Shown here: positions 32,384 through 41,707 of the stretch, in pieces | Numbering within the stretch: the first letter of the stretch is position 1 | Layout of the letters: each line of letters begins with the position of its first letter | Position numbers and translations under genes: made by a program | Notes under the pieces: model-generated | The model's input: the letters and a program-made list of their open reading frames with translations, nothing else | Told to the model about the DNA's origin: nothing | Database searches by the model: none | Source of the DNA: Takakia lepidozioides | Lineage: Eukaryota; Streptophyta; Takakiopsida; Takakiales; Takakiaceae | NCBI GenBank assembly: GCA_030704615.1 | Contig: CM060732.1 | Location: forward strand, 16,742,001-16,806,000 | Direction: 5' to 3' | DNA length: 64,000 nt

Positions 32384-33709
32384 GTGATTGCACTAGAACC
32401 ACCTCAGTTGTCGCCATTGGACACCACACCTCTTGTGTGGCAGTGCCCGGATGAAGGCATATGCCTTCTGGACTTGTTTGGCGGGATTAGCACTGGATTG
32501 GCAACAGTACTGCAGGCAGGTGTACGAGTTCGACGTTACCTATATGTGAAGAGGGATGAGACTGCACGACGCGTCTCACTGCGCCATGTTGCTCAGTTGG
32601 TGCAGCAGTACCCTGATTTGTTGCCAATGTCTGCAGTTCGTGGATACCAACAAGCCTTGCCAGTAGACATCTCCTTGCTAGGGGCGCATGATTTGGAGCG
32701 GTTTGGCCCTATTCACTTAGTAGTTGCAGGTTGGCCCTGCCAAGGGCTTTCATCAGCTGGGTATGGCAATGGGTTACAAGACTCAAGGTCACGCCTGTTT
32801 TGGGAGATGTTGAGGGTCCTGCGCTATTTACAGCTTTAACAGACAGACTCTCCGGCATATATCTTGGAGAATGTGCCATTGATGGGTGATTCTCGGGCCA
32901 AGGTGATGGCCAGTGTACATCAAGTGTGGTCTTGGCTTGGATCAGCAGTGTTGCTGGATGCAGCTGCAGTGGGGTCACGGGCTCATCGCCCACGACTATG
33001 GTGGACCAACTTGATGTCACATGCATTGCTCAAGCGTGCATTTGATGGGGTGCAGCGGCCACCCAACCTGACGGTGGATAGCATTTTGGACATAGGGAGG
33101 CAGTCTCAGCGTGTGAGACACGATTACCGATCACCTTTGGCAGTGGTCAATAAGGTGGGTCACCCACGAGCAGCATTGCCTACACTGCTCAGCTTTCCAG
33201 GATCTCATGCTTTCCGGGATGGTGGACCTGGCCTCTTATGGGATAGCCAGTTGCAGCAGTTAGTGGAGCCCAATGCTGACGAGCGTGAGCGGGCGATGGG
33301 TTTTACCACTGGTACCACGGCGGTGCCATCTCTTTCTGAGGCATCACGTCGTCAGGTGTTGGGGCAAACAATGGATCTCAATTGCTTGACCTGGATTATC
33401 AGCTTGGCTATGGCTGAGCAGCGCAGAGTACGGAGTATATTTCCCTTTATGGTCTCCCTACCTACCGAGACGGTACAGGCAGCAAGTGGGGGCGAACAGG
33501 TGAGAACCACGAGGTGCAGGCCGCATCCATGGCACACGTGGGAGGTGCTCGAGGTTCAAAAGGAGTTGGCAGCCAAGGCGGCGGTGATGGATGAGGTTGG
33601 GGATTTTTCTCGGGTTGAGGAGGTCCTCAAGGATGGGATGATGGGGCAGGATGAGACATTATCACTGACAGAGCAGGTAGTGGTCACTGCTCAAGAGGTT
33701 GCAGCATAG
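32384..33709 (+). pseudogene. Element A C5 cytosine DNA methyltransferase domain
   Basis: Motifs occur in the unpermuted order. Motif I is LLDLFGGISTG (about 32468), which binds SAM. Motif IV is GWPCQGLS, with the catalytic Cys codon at 32738-32740. Motif VI is ENV at 32867-32875. A motif VIII region GSRAHRPRLWWTN lies near 32980, an ERERAMGF segment near 33281, and RQVLGQTMDLNCLTW near 33350. The AHRxRxxW and RxxLGxxxxxxxxxxL patterns and the short interval between motif VIII and ERERAMGF (about 80 residues) look DNMT3-like rather than DNMT1, CMT or bacterial. It is not DRM, which has permuted motifs. One in-frame TAA lies at 32837-32839, just before motif VI. The usual motif II Glu is not seen (YVKRDE). 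It sits between protease and RT in the same frame as both. Confidence 0.9.
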
Positions 33710-34960
33710 CAACCACGGGACGCGTCTTCTACCTCTAAGTCTGTTGGACTCAAGGTTGCAGTCACGGAGGACAACTGGGAACCTAATGTTGGACCCATAG
33801 TCACCGGAGGAGAGAGACGACGTATACGGCAGTTCTTGAGGGCTTACAGGAACTGCTTTGCCTTCAGTTTGAAGGACTTAGGAGCACTGGAGGGTCAAGA
33901 GATTCGCATTGAATTGACTACTGACACGCCAATCTTTCGGAGACCCTATAGATATAGTGACATGGAGAGGTCCTTGATTCAGATGAGAACTCAAGACCTT
34001 TGGGAGGCTGGTTTGGTGGAGCTATCTGGGGGAGAGTATGCTTCAGCCACAGTGATGCCAGCCAAGAAGGATGTCTATGGCAATTGGACGGAGAGACGTA
34101 TGTGCGGTGATTACCGGTCTGTAAATCGTCAGACCAAGTCCGATAGGTATGCCATGCCGACACCAGAGGAGATCTTTGATGCCATTGGGCATGCCAAGGT
34201 CTTTAGCACTTTGGATTTACGATCCGGATATCACCAGTTGCCGATCAAGGAGGCGGATAAGCAAAAGACGGCATTCTGGGGGATCAATGAGCATGGGAAG
34301 GATTGCCTATACCAGTGGCGGTTCTTACCATTTGGGCTTAAGAACGCTCCGGCAAAGTTTCAGAGAGTCATGGACAGGATTCTAGCAGGGGTGGAGTTTG
34401 TTCGGTGCTACATAGATGACATCATCATCTTTAGTGCTACGGTGGAGGAGCATGAGAGACACCTCCAGGTGGTATTTGAGCGCTTGAGGGCGCACAGATT
34501 GAAGTTACATCCGGGGAAGTGCAAGTTTTTCTACAACCAGATTGAGTATCTGGGTCATATGATATATCCTGGAGGATTGGGGGTACAGCAAACTAAGGTA
34601 GAGGCCATTGCACAGATTCCACGACCCACGAATGTGAGCCGAGTTCGAGCTTTCATGGGGTTGGCAAACTATTATAGACGGTTTGTCAAGGGATTTAGTG
34701 CCATTGGCTCTAACCAAGCTGACCAAGGTGGACCAGGAGTGGCAGTGGGAAGATAAGCAAGAACGAGCTTTCCAAGAGCTCAAGGCGAGGTTGACCTCGG
34801 TGCCCATCTTGAGACGACCTATCAAGGGGCATCCTTTTCAGCTGCATACAGATTGGAGCATGCTGGGGCTTGGAGCGGTGCTCACACAGGTGCATGATGA
34901 GGGAAGAGAGTTCGTAGTGGCTTATGCTAGCCGCTCGAACAATGCTGTAGAGACTAAGTA
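33710..34960 (+). pseudogene. Element A reverse transcriptase and truncated RNase H
   Basis: RT motifs are [38 protein letters not shown], the active-site CYIDDIII (YIDD at 34409-34420) and IEYLGHMI. The sequence class is Ty3/gypsy. Frame changes near 34700, and RNase H continues with FQLHTDWSMLGLGAVL and VVAYASRSNNAVETKY before being cut at 34960. A TAG at 33707 separates this part from the methyltransferase but the register is the same. Confidence 0.88.
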
Positions 34961-35214
34961 TGTCGCGGCCCTTTGCCTTAAGGGCAGGGGGTCGGGACAC
35001 AAGAGGGGCTGCCCCTGTGGTGGGGGCAGTGGTAGCGATAGGTATGGGGGGCTGAAGCACCCTTGAGTGCCCAAGGCACTCAAGGAGGCGGAGGCGCTCA
35101 CTAGGTGGAGCCCCGCACACCGGGTTGCGGTGGGGGGGGGGGTCCACAAGGGGTGGTGGTAGCTTAGCGGGACTTAGTGGAGGGGGGGAGCTTACCGAAG
35201 TGAGGTGCGTGACA
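34961..35214 (+). repeat. 5' LTR fragment of element B
   Basis: 220 bp (34961-35180) match 40708-40927 with only a few differences. The fragment ends GTGACA two bases before the primer-binding site, as an LTR should. The first 850 bp or so of the LTR are missing. Confidence 0.8.
35061..35085 (+). terminator. Perfect hairpin inside the LTR
   Basis: CCTTGAGTGCC, loop CAA, GGCACTCAAGG form an 11-bp perfect stem. The same hairpin is kept in the 3' LTR at 40808-40832. It may serve 3' end formation or RNA packaging. The role is inferred. Confidence 0.5.
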
Positions 35215-35216
35215 CT

Positions 35217-35228
35217 TGGTATCAGAGC
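35217..35228 (+). promoter_or_regulatory. Primer-binding site (initiator tRNA-Met)
   Basis: TGGTATCAGAGC is the standard complement to the 3' end of plant initiator methionine tRNA. It lies two bases after the LTR end, where minus-strand synthesis begins. Confidence 0.85.
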
Positions 35229-35334
35229 TTAGAGTTCAGTACGCGATCGTCCTTCGGATTAGCCTCATCATGGGGTCGGGCAAGCCAAAGCGAAAGCGGA
35301 AGATGATGATCCTGGTGAGCCCGATGGGGGCGAC

Positions 35335-36437
35335 GTGTCACTGAGGCGGCCATTTGAGGAAGCGATGCATGTTTCCAAAAACAAGGCCGCTCAAGAGCGG
35401 GAGGAATCTGAGGAGTCGGAGCCTGAGGAATCCCTGAGAGCTCCGACCGACCAACAGATGCCTCCCATGCCGACAGCCTTTTGGGAAGGGTTGTTGGCAC
35501 AATTTGGTGGAACGTTGAAAGACGTATTGAAGGCGGCTAATGCCACTTCCACTAAGGCAAAGTTTAAGGTGAAGCCGAAGGAACTCGGCACCTTCAAGGG
35601 CGTCCGAAATCGGAAGGCACTCAACATCTGGCTCTTGGAGCTGGAGCAGTACTTCCGGGCGGCCAAGTTGAGTGACGAGGATTGGGTGGAAGTGGCTCCC
35701 ACCTATTTGAGGGGCTATGCTCAACAATGGAGAAACGCCTTCACGACCGAGGTCCAAGCCCGGAAACCTTGAACTGGAGTGGGTTCAAGGAATTGATGAA
35801 GAGGCAGTTTGTGCCCCTCAACGCGTCCTGGCTCGCCCGGGACAAGATGAGGAATTTGAAGCAAACAGATGACTTTCGGGGATATGTCTAGGCTTTCAAT
35901 GTGCTGTAGCTCGAAGTCGCGGACATGGCAGAACCAGAAATGGTCTTCAACTTTGTGGCGGGACTGGCCCCATGGGCCAGGCGGAAGTTGGAGGAGAAGC
36001 CACCTAAGACTTTGAATGAGGCAATTGAGAGGGCTGAATGTTTCTCGGATGTCCCTAAGGGTGAAAGACAAGGCCGTACGGAGCTGAACCACAAGAAGAC
36101 CCGGCGGGAAGGTGACTCCTTCCGACCGGAAAAGAAGTGGGATAGGCCACGCGGCGACAATGGCACGTGGAAATCGAAGGGAGGGCCTTCACAAGTCAAG
36201 GCGGCACCCAATGCTTCGAAAGGAAAAGCGGGTGGAGCGGCTTATGGCGGACAAAAGGCGACCTTTGATGGAGTGTGTTTCAATTGCGGGGAGCCCGGGC
36301 ACATGGCCAAGAAGTGCACGAAGCCCCGGCAATTGAACATGACTCGGGCGACCACAGAGCTGTCGGAAGATACCATCAGTCACTTGGTGGAAGCAATGGT
36401 CGCCAGGACTTGCAAGGTAGGCAAATTTTCTTTTTGA
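35335..36437 (+). pseudogene. Element B gag
   Basis: An acidic N-terminus, then a capsid region (FKGVRNRKALNIWLLELEQYF), a frameshift near 35765, then VPLNASWLARDKMRNLKQ and a zinc knuckle CFNCGEPGHMAKKC (36276-36317). Two TAG stops near 35890 and 35908 are single C-to-T steps from CAG. The protein would form particles and bind RNA. Confidence 0.85.
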
Positions 36438-36438
36438 G

Positions 36439-36727
36439 TTGTATCAGGAAACTGGCGCCTTACGTAAAGGCAGTCAGTTATTGTTCGTGGATGGGATAAT
36501 ATCCGGAACTAACGTGTCGTTGTTGGTGGACACAGGAGCGTCGCACTCCTTCATGACACCGGCAACGGCACAAAAGCTGGGACTCCCGACAAGTGACGTG
36601 GGGGCCTCTATTGAGGTGCGTTCTGCCAAGGAGAACCGCAATTGGTGACAAGGTTGGCGTTTGATGTTCCTCTTCAACTGGGAGTTGGGAGGGACGTGAG
36701 AACTTCACCATCTGCGAGATCGATGGA
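36439..36727 (+). pseudogene. Element B aspartic protease
   Basis: LLVDTGASHSFM carries the catalytic Asp (36529-36531). The frame is lost near 36648 and resumes in the RT frame with ILGMTFLS. Confidence 0.85.
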
Positions 36728-37759
36728 GTGGATCTCATTTTGGGGATGACCTTTTTGAGCAAATCCGGAGCGGTCATAGATGGCCGCAAGAGAGTAGTCA
36801 CGCTACCATGTGGGAATGGTGGCGAGGTCTTACGAGTGTCGGAAACGCCCAAACCTGTGGGAGGGCGAATAAACCTCCTGTCAGCAAGGGAGTGGGCCGT
36901 GGAGGAGGCACACGAGCCCTTGTTTTTGCTCTATATTAGAGAAGTGAAGGGAGAAGGCGATGGGGAGCCGAGCCCAGATTGGATCAAGGGGATTTTGGAG
37001 AAATACCAGGATGTGATGCCGGAGGATTTACCAAGCGGCTTGCCACCGCGAAGAGGAGTTGACCACAAGATTGAGGTGATACCGGGATCGGAACCGCCTG
37101 CCAAGGCGCTCTACCGGTTGAGCCACAGAGAGTTGGTCGAGCTGAAGACTCAGCTCAAAGATCTAATGTCAAAGGGGTACATCCGGCCGAGTAAGTCACC
37201 TTACGGAGCCCCGGTGCTATTCGCAGACAAGAAGGATGGGACGCTGCGGATGTGTGTCGATTACAGGGCTCTGAATAAGGTGACTATAAAAAACCGGTAC
37301 CCTTTGCCAAGGATCAACGACCTTTTCGATCGGTTGGCTGGAGCGAAGTATTTCAGCCGGATCGATCTGCGCTCCGGCTATCATCAAATTCGAGTGGCGG
37401 AAGGAGATGAGGAGAAGACCGCGTGCAGGACAAGGTATGGTTCATATGAGTTCTTGGTGATGCCTTTTGGACTCACCAACGCTCCCGCAACCTTTAGCAC
37501 GCTGATGAACAGCCTTTTCCAGGAGTGGTTGGATGACTTTGTGATCGTGTACATCGACGACATCTTGGTGTATTCAAAAACAAAGGAGGAGCACCTGGAG
37601 CACCTCAAAAGGGTGTTCCAGAAATTGCAGGAAGGGAAGCTGTATGCCAAAGCTTCAAAGTGCGAATTTGGGGTCACAAAAGTGGAGTTCCTGAGGCATG
37701 TGATTACACAGGATGGGATCAGAATGGATGACAGGAAGGTGAGGGCAATCTTGGACTAG
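36728..37759 (+). CDS. Element B reverse transcriptase
   Basis: A full Ty3/gypsy [68 protein letters not shown] (YIDD at 37550-37561). It is open from 36728 to a TAG at 37757, where DWEPP would be expected (TGG to TAG). After that stop the same frame continues into RNase H. FLRHV instead of the usual FLGHV may be one more G-to-A change. Confidence 0.92.
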   Translation: MDLILGMTFLSKSGAVIDGRKRVVTLPCGNGGEVLRVSETPKPVGGRINLLSAREWAVEEAHEPLFLLYIREVKGEGDGEPSPDWIKGILEKYQDVMPEDLPSGLPPRRGVDHKIEVIPGSEPPAKALYRLSHRELVELKTQLKDLMSKGYIRPSKSPYGAPVLFADKKDGTLRMCVDYRALNKVTIKNRYPLPRINDLFDRLAGAKYFSRIDLRSGYHQIRVAEGDEEKTACRTRYGSYEFLVMPFGLTNAPATFSTLMNSLFQEWLDDFVIVYIDDILVYSKTKEEHLEHLKRVFQKLQEGKLYAKASKCEFGVTKVEFLRHVITQDGIRMDDRKVRAILD

Positions 37760-38457
37760 GAGCCTCCGACTTCGGTCCCGGGAGTGCGATCCTTCCTAGG
37801 ACTCGCCTCCTATTACCGAAAGTATGTGAGAAATTTTGCCAAGATCGCGGGGCCGCTGTCAGACCTTCTGTGTAAATCCAAGGTCTGGGCATGGAACACC
37901 TTTTGTGGCCAAGCTTTTGTTGAATTGAAGCAGCGGATGGCGGAAGCTCCAGTCTTGAAAATCCCGGAGTTCGATCGTCCGTTCGAGATTCATACAGATG
38001 CGTCGGACTTCGCGATTGGGGGAGTATTGATGCAAGATGGACGTCCAGTGGCTTACAAAAGTAAGAAACTGAATGAAGTGGAGCGACGGTGGCCGACGCA
38101 TGAGAAAGAGATGAAAGCGGTGGTGCACTGTCTTGAGCTTTGGCGCCACTATGTTGGTTCCAACCCAGTGAAGGTGTTCACGGACAATGTCACGGTGAAG
38201 TATTTTGCCACGCAGCCCAAGTTGTCCCCAAAACAACTTAGGTGGCAAGATACTTTGGCGGTGTTCGACGTGGATATCCAGTACAAACCGGGACGGGACA
38301 ATGTGGTGGCCGATGCTTTAAGTAGAAGCAACAGCTCTTGTTGGTGTACAAGGGCGAGACGGCGCTCCAAAGGAAGATTCGGAAGGCTTGCTGGAAGGAT
38401 GAGCTGGCGAAGTCCGTGATGCATGACTTGAGGATGGGGATTAAATCGTAGTTCCAC
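37760..38457 (+). pseudogene. Element B RNase H
   Basis: FLGLASYYRKYV links RT to RNase H. HTDASDFAIGGVL, HEKEMKAVVHCLELW and FTDNVTVKYF carry the acidic active-site positions. It removes genomic RNA after copying. The frame shifts near 38325 (ADALSR), and a TAG at 38449 precedes the integrase frame. Confidence 0.88.
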
Positions 38458-39816
38458 TTGCAAAATGGACTGCTCCGGTATAAGCAAAAGCGTCTCTACG
38501 TGCCGAAGGGAGGGATCAGAGATAGCCTCTTGAGAGAATGTCATGATAGCCCACTTGCGGGCCACGACGGAGCCAAGCGCACTGCGGCACTCTTGAAGAA
38601 AGAGTATTTCTGGCCCAAACTGAGGGAGGAGGCAGAGGAGTATGTCAAGACATGCACCGCATGCCAACAAAACCGGAGCGAGTACCAAAAGCAAGCGGGG
38701 CTATTACAACCCTTGCCGATTCTAGAGGGGACTTGGGAAAGCGTCTCGATGGATTTCATGACTGCTATGCCGCTGTCAAAAGGATTCGATGCAATCATGG
38801 TGGTGGTGGATAGGTTCAGTAAAATGGGCCATTTCATCCCCACCAAGGAGACGGCAATGACGCAGGAAATAGGGCGACTTTACTTCGCCCACGTCTTAAA
38901 GCATCATGGAGTCCCGAAGGATATTGTCTCGGACCGCGATCCAAAGTTTACGAGTAAACTTTGGAGGGCATTTTGGAAGAAGATGGGGACGAGGCTGAAG
39001 ATGAGCACCGCCTTCCGACCTACGACTGACGGCCAAACGGAAAGAGTGAATTCCGTAGTGAAGCAGATCTTGCGGAATTACGTGTCGGCAGACCAAACAG
39101 ACTGCATGGAACACTTAGACGCGGCAGAGTTCTGTTATAATAACACAGAACACTCCACAACGGGAGTTTCCCCTTTCGTATTGGTCTATGGAAAAGCACC
39201 TCTGGTGCCGACAAGTTGGGCCGCCCAGGACGTTGAGGAACCGGCAGTAGCGGCGGTACTGGAAGAACGCGAGCGTTTGTTGAAGCTCGCAAAGTACAAC
39301 ATTGCCAAAGCTAGGAAACGGTATGAAAGGCAGGCGAATCGGAAGCGGAGGGAAGTGAAGTTTGAGGCAGGCACGGAGGTCTGGTTGAACATCAAGAATT
39401 TCCGACTACCTCCGGAAGTGAGTCCAAAGTTTGTACCTCCGTATGCGGGACCCTTTTGCATCCGGAAGGTTATGAATGAGGATGTGTATGAATTGGAGCT
39501 GCCGGCAAACAACAAGGTGCATCCAGTATTCCACGTCTCCCTTTTGAAGCCTTACTTCAAATATGAAGCGCGTCCAAATCGGCATCAAGTGTTGCGTCCG
39601 CCACCTGTGCTGTTGGATCATGAAAATGAACCTGACTACGAGGTGGAGGTAGTGCTTAAGTCGAGGAGGATCACGAACCGAGAAACGGAGTATCTCGTCA
39701 AATGGAAGGGCTATCATCATGTGGAGGCATCTTGGGTGCGTGCCTCAGAAATGGGAAACGCATCCGAGGCGGTTGCAGTTTTCGAAGGGCGACCTCAAAA
39801 GCGGAAGAAGCGTTGA
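38458..39816 (+). CDS. Element B integrase with C-terminal chromodomain
   Basis: 452 codons without interruption. The N-terminal zinc-binding HHCC region (ECHDSPLAGHDGAKRT, then KTCTACQ) is followed by the DDE core: first Asp in SMDFMTAMP, second in VSDRDPKFTSKLW, Glu in TDGQTERVN. Then come NIKNFRLPPEVSPKF and KVHPVFHVSLLKPYF, and a chromodomain (DYEVEVVLKSRR, EYLVKWKGYHHVEASW). This places the element among chromoviruses. It is the longest intact frame of the element. Confidence 0.93.
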   Translation: MQNGLLRYKQKRLYVPKGGIRDSLLRECHDSPLAGHDGAKRTAALLKKEYFWPKLREEAEEYVKTCTACQQNRSEYQKQAGLLQPLPILEGTWESVSMDFMTAMPLSKGFDAIMVVVDRFSKMGHFIPTKETAMTQEIGRLYFAHVLKHHGVPKDIVSDRDPKFTSKLWRAFWKKMGTRLKMSTAFRPTTDGQTERVNSVVKQILRNYVSADQTDCMEHLDAAEFCYNNTEHSTTGVSPFVLVYGKAPLVPTSWAAQDVEEPAVAAVLEERERLLKLAKYNIAKARKRYERQANRKRREVKFEAGTEVWLNIKNFRLPPEVSPKFVPPYAGPFCIRKVMNEDVYELELPANNKVHPVFHVSLLKPYFKYEARPNRHQVLRPPPVLLDHENEPDYEVEVVLKSRRITNRETEYLVKWKGYHHVEASWVRASEMGNASEAVAVFEGRPQKRKKR

Positions 39817-39840
39817 TGGGGACATCAACCTTGGATCATA

Positions 39841-39850
39841 GGGGAGGAAA
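39841..39850 (+). promoter_or_regulatory. Polypurine tract of element B
   Basis: GGGGAGGAAA lies directly before TGCATGCTTAGC, the LTR start shared with element C. Confidence 0.8.
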
Positions 39851-40927
39851 TGCATGCTTAGCCCGGCTTAGCTAGCTGAGGAATCAAATTGCAAAAACTT
39901 GTTATAAAGGAAATGGGTTGCAAATGTTGTGCGTCCTATTTTGTTTGGAATGATGATGCATGGTGTGGTTGGCTAGTGTGTAGAATGCATGCTAGCTTAC
40001 AAAAGTGGGAGAGGTAAATTGGGTTAATCGTGTGTTTGCGCAGTGCCAAAATCGGGTGACTTCCATCCAAGGGGCAAGGAAACATGCGCCTTCTTTGGGA
40101 GTTCACGTGCTAGTGCGCACCTGGCGCGTGCGCGTACTATAACTGCGCTACCGAGGTGGTTGCCTTGTAGTGCGGGCTAACGCGGAAGCTACGTGCTTCC
40201 GTTCACGTACTATAATCGTGTAGCCTTGGGACGAAGTCGTAGTGCGGCTTCGACGTGTTCCCGTACCTCAGGCCAGCATTCCAAGACGGACCCAAATGTA
40301 GTGATTGGGGCGCACGGTTGGTTCAAGGTTATCTTCCTAGTCAAACGGGGGTTCGAGGTGAACCCTTGCGCAAAGGTGATGCCAAAAGCGGCATCATGAG
40401 CGATCGCAAGCAATGTTGTTGCAGTAAGGCGATTCGATCCTCAGGGAGGATCGTTCCTTGGCCTTGAAGTAGGCCAAGAAGAGTGCACTGGGAGGAGCTT
40501 GAGAGGCTCCACCCCTGGCCGGGACTTGGAGGAAGTCGGCCGAACTAGCCAGTGGAGAGTAGAGTCAAGTATGGGGTTTGGTTCTTTGCCATGGGACGCC
40601 ATGGCACGGAAACAAACTCCTTGATGTGGGATGCCACAACTTGGATGTTCCTTTCCACAAAATGGACAAGCCGATGAGGACATCGACTCCCTGTTGGTAG
40701 GGGTGTGTGTCGCAGCCCTTTGCCTTGAGGGCAGGGGGTCGGGACACAAGAGGGGCTGCCCCTGTGGTGGGGGCAGTGGCAGCGATAGGTATGGGGGGCT
40801 GAAGCACCCTTGAGTGCCCAAGGCACTCAAGGAGGCGGAGGCGCTCACTAGGTGGAGCCCCGCACACCGGGTTGCGGTGGGGGGGGGGCTCCACAAGGGG
40901 TGGTGGTAGCTTAGCGGGACTTAGTGG
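39851..40927 (+). repeat. 3' LTR of element B
   Basis: It starts TGCATGCTTAGCCCGG and its last 220 bp match the 5' LTR fragment. The final 35 bp or so (ending GTGACA in the 5' copy) do not match, so the right end is lost or diverged. Confidence 0.75.
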
Positions 40928-41707
40928 GGGTGGCATAGGACTCACCCTGGGGCGGAGACCTCGTGGTGGGAGTCGTGGGGAGTCTTGGGACTCATCACGT
41001 TCCATAGTTCCACCTCAACAGCATAGCAGTGCACATTCTTCTGCATGGGTGACCGTCATAGCTGGGAAAATCGGAATCAAGGAAGAAGTTTCAGTGAATG
41101 GCCTACCTAATACAGTTATACATCTCAAGTGACAGAACTTTCTTTTGCAAAGTGCACTTTCTTGGCCAGTCTCTTAGAGTTTGTAGTCGTCACTATTACC
41201 GGTGAAGGAAAATGTATGGGGGTGGTAGTTAAAACTTTGCAAGCAATGGAAATAGATGGCTCAGCTGGACTCAGAAGGGAAAACCTCTTGCAGGAGTGGA
41301 TATCAGCATGAACACTCATTTGAAAACTGTGAAAGTCACTCTGAAAGGGAAGAATCTTCTTGCATTTGAGAATCTCAGCATCCATGGCAACAATATCCGA
41401 TACTACATTCTCCCAGACAGTTTGAATCTTGACACACTGCTGGTTGACTGGTCTCACTGATCCGCACATGTTTGCGGAAATGCTGGAGCCCGAGCTCATG
41501 TGGTGGGTGGGGCAAGACTCACCACGACTCATCACCGGGAGTCGAGGGTGTTCGTGGTGGTTCGCCATAAAATGGCATGGTTGTTTGTGAAACCCCCGCG
41601 GACAGCTACAGAAGTATATATAGGGAGTAGTAACCCCGAGAACTGTGCAAGCCCGTTGGTGACCAAAAGCTAGTGAGTAAGCGAGCGAGCCGGAAAGCGA
41701 CCAAAGA
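40928..41707. other. No gene recognised
   Basis: The sequence between element B and the hAT element. No domain is visible on either strand, and no resumption of element A RNase H is seen. Confidence 0.5.

Larger units (their letters stand above)
29501..34960 (+). mobile_element. Ty3/gypsy element A encoding a DNA methyltransferase
   Basis: The order is gag with two zinc knuckles, aspartic protease, C5 cytosine methyltransferase, reverse transcriptase, start of RNase H. From 29501 to 34741 the frame is largely one register (codon starts at position mod 3 = 2) and is interrupted by stops and a few indels, which implies one long polyprotein. Stops lie at 29813, 30326, 30638, 30809, 31841, 32342, 32837 and 33707. 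Short stretches at about 31330-31600 and 31975-32310 shift frame and return. RNase H is cut at 34960, where element B LTR sequence begins. Integrase is missing. Retrotransposon-encoded DNMTs are known from charophytes and dinoflagellates. Here the copy is inactive. Confidence 0.88.
34961..40927 (+). mobile_element. Chromoviral Ty3/gypsy element B
   Basis: Ordered gag, protease, RT, RNase H, integrase, chromodomain, with primer-binding site and polypurine tract. The left LTR is only its last 254 bp. The right LTR starts properly but stops matching about 35 bp before its expected end. Its left edge falls inside the RNase H of element A. Reading frames are broken in several places, so it is not autonomous now. 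It is the same family as truncated element C at 6.4-8.8 kb. Confidence 0.9.

Noticed and set aside
32384-33709. A restriction-modification system or bacterial contaminant methyltransferase
   Set aside because: No restriction enzyme partner; the domain is in frame with retroviral-type protease and RT.
34961-40927. Element B LTRs of only about 250 bp starting TGTCGC
   Set aside because: The polypurine tract at 39841 and the shared TGCATGYTTAG start in element C place the LTR start at 39851.
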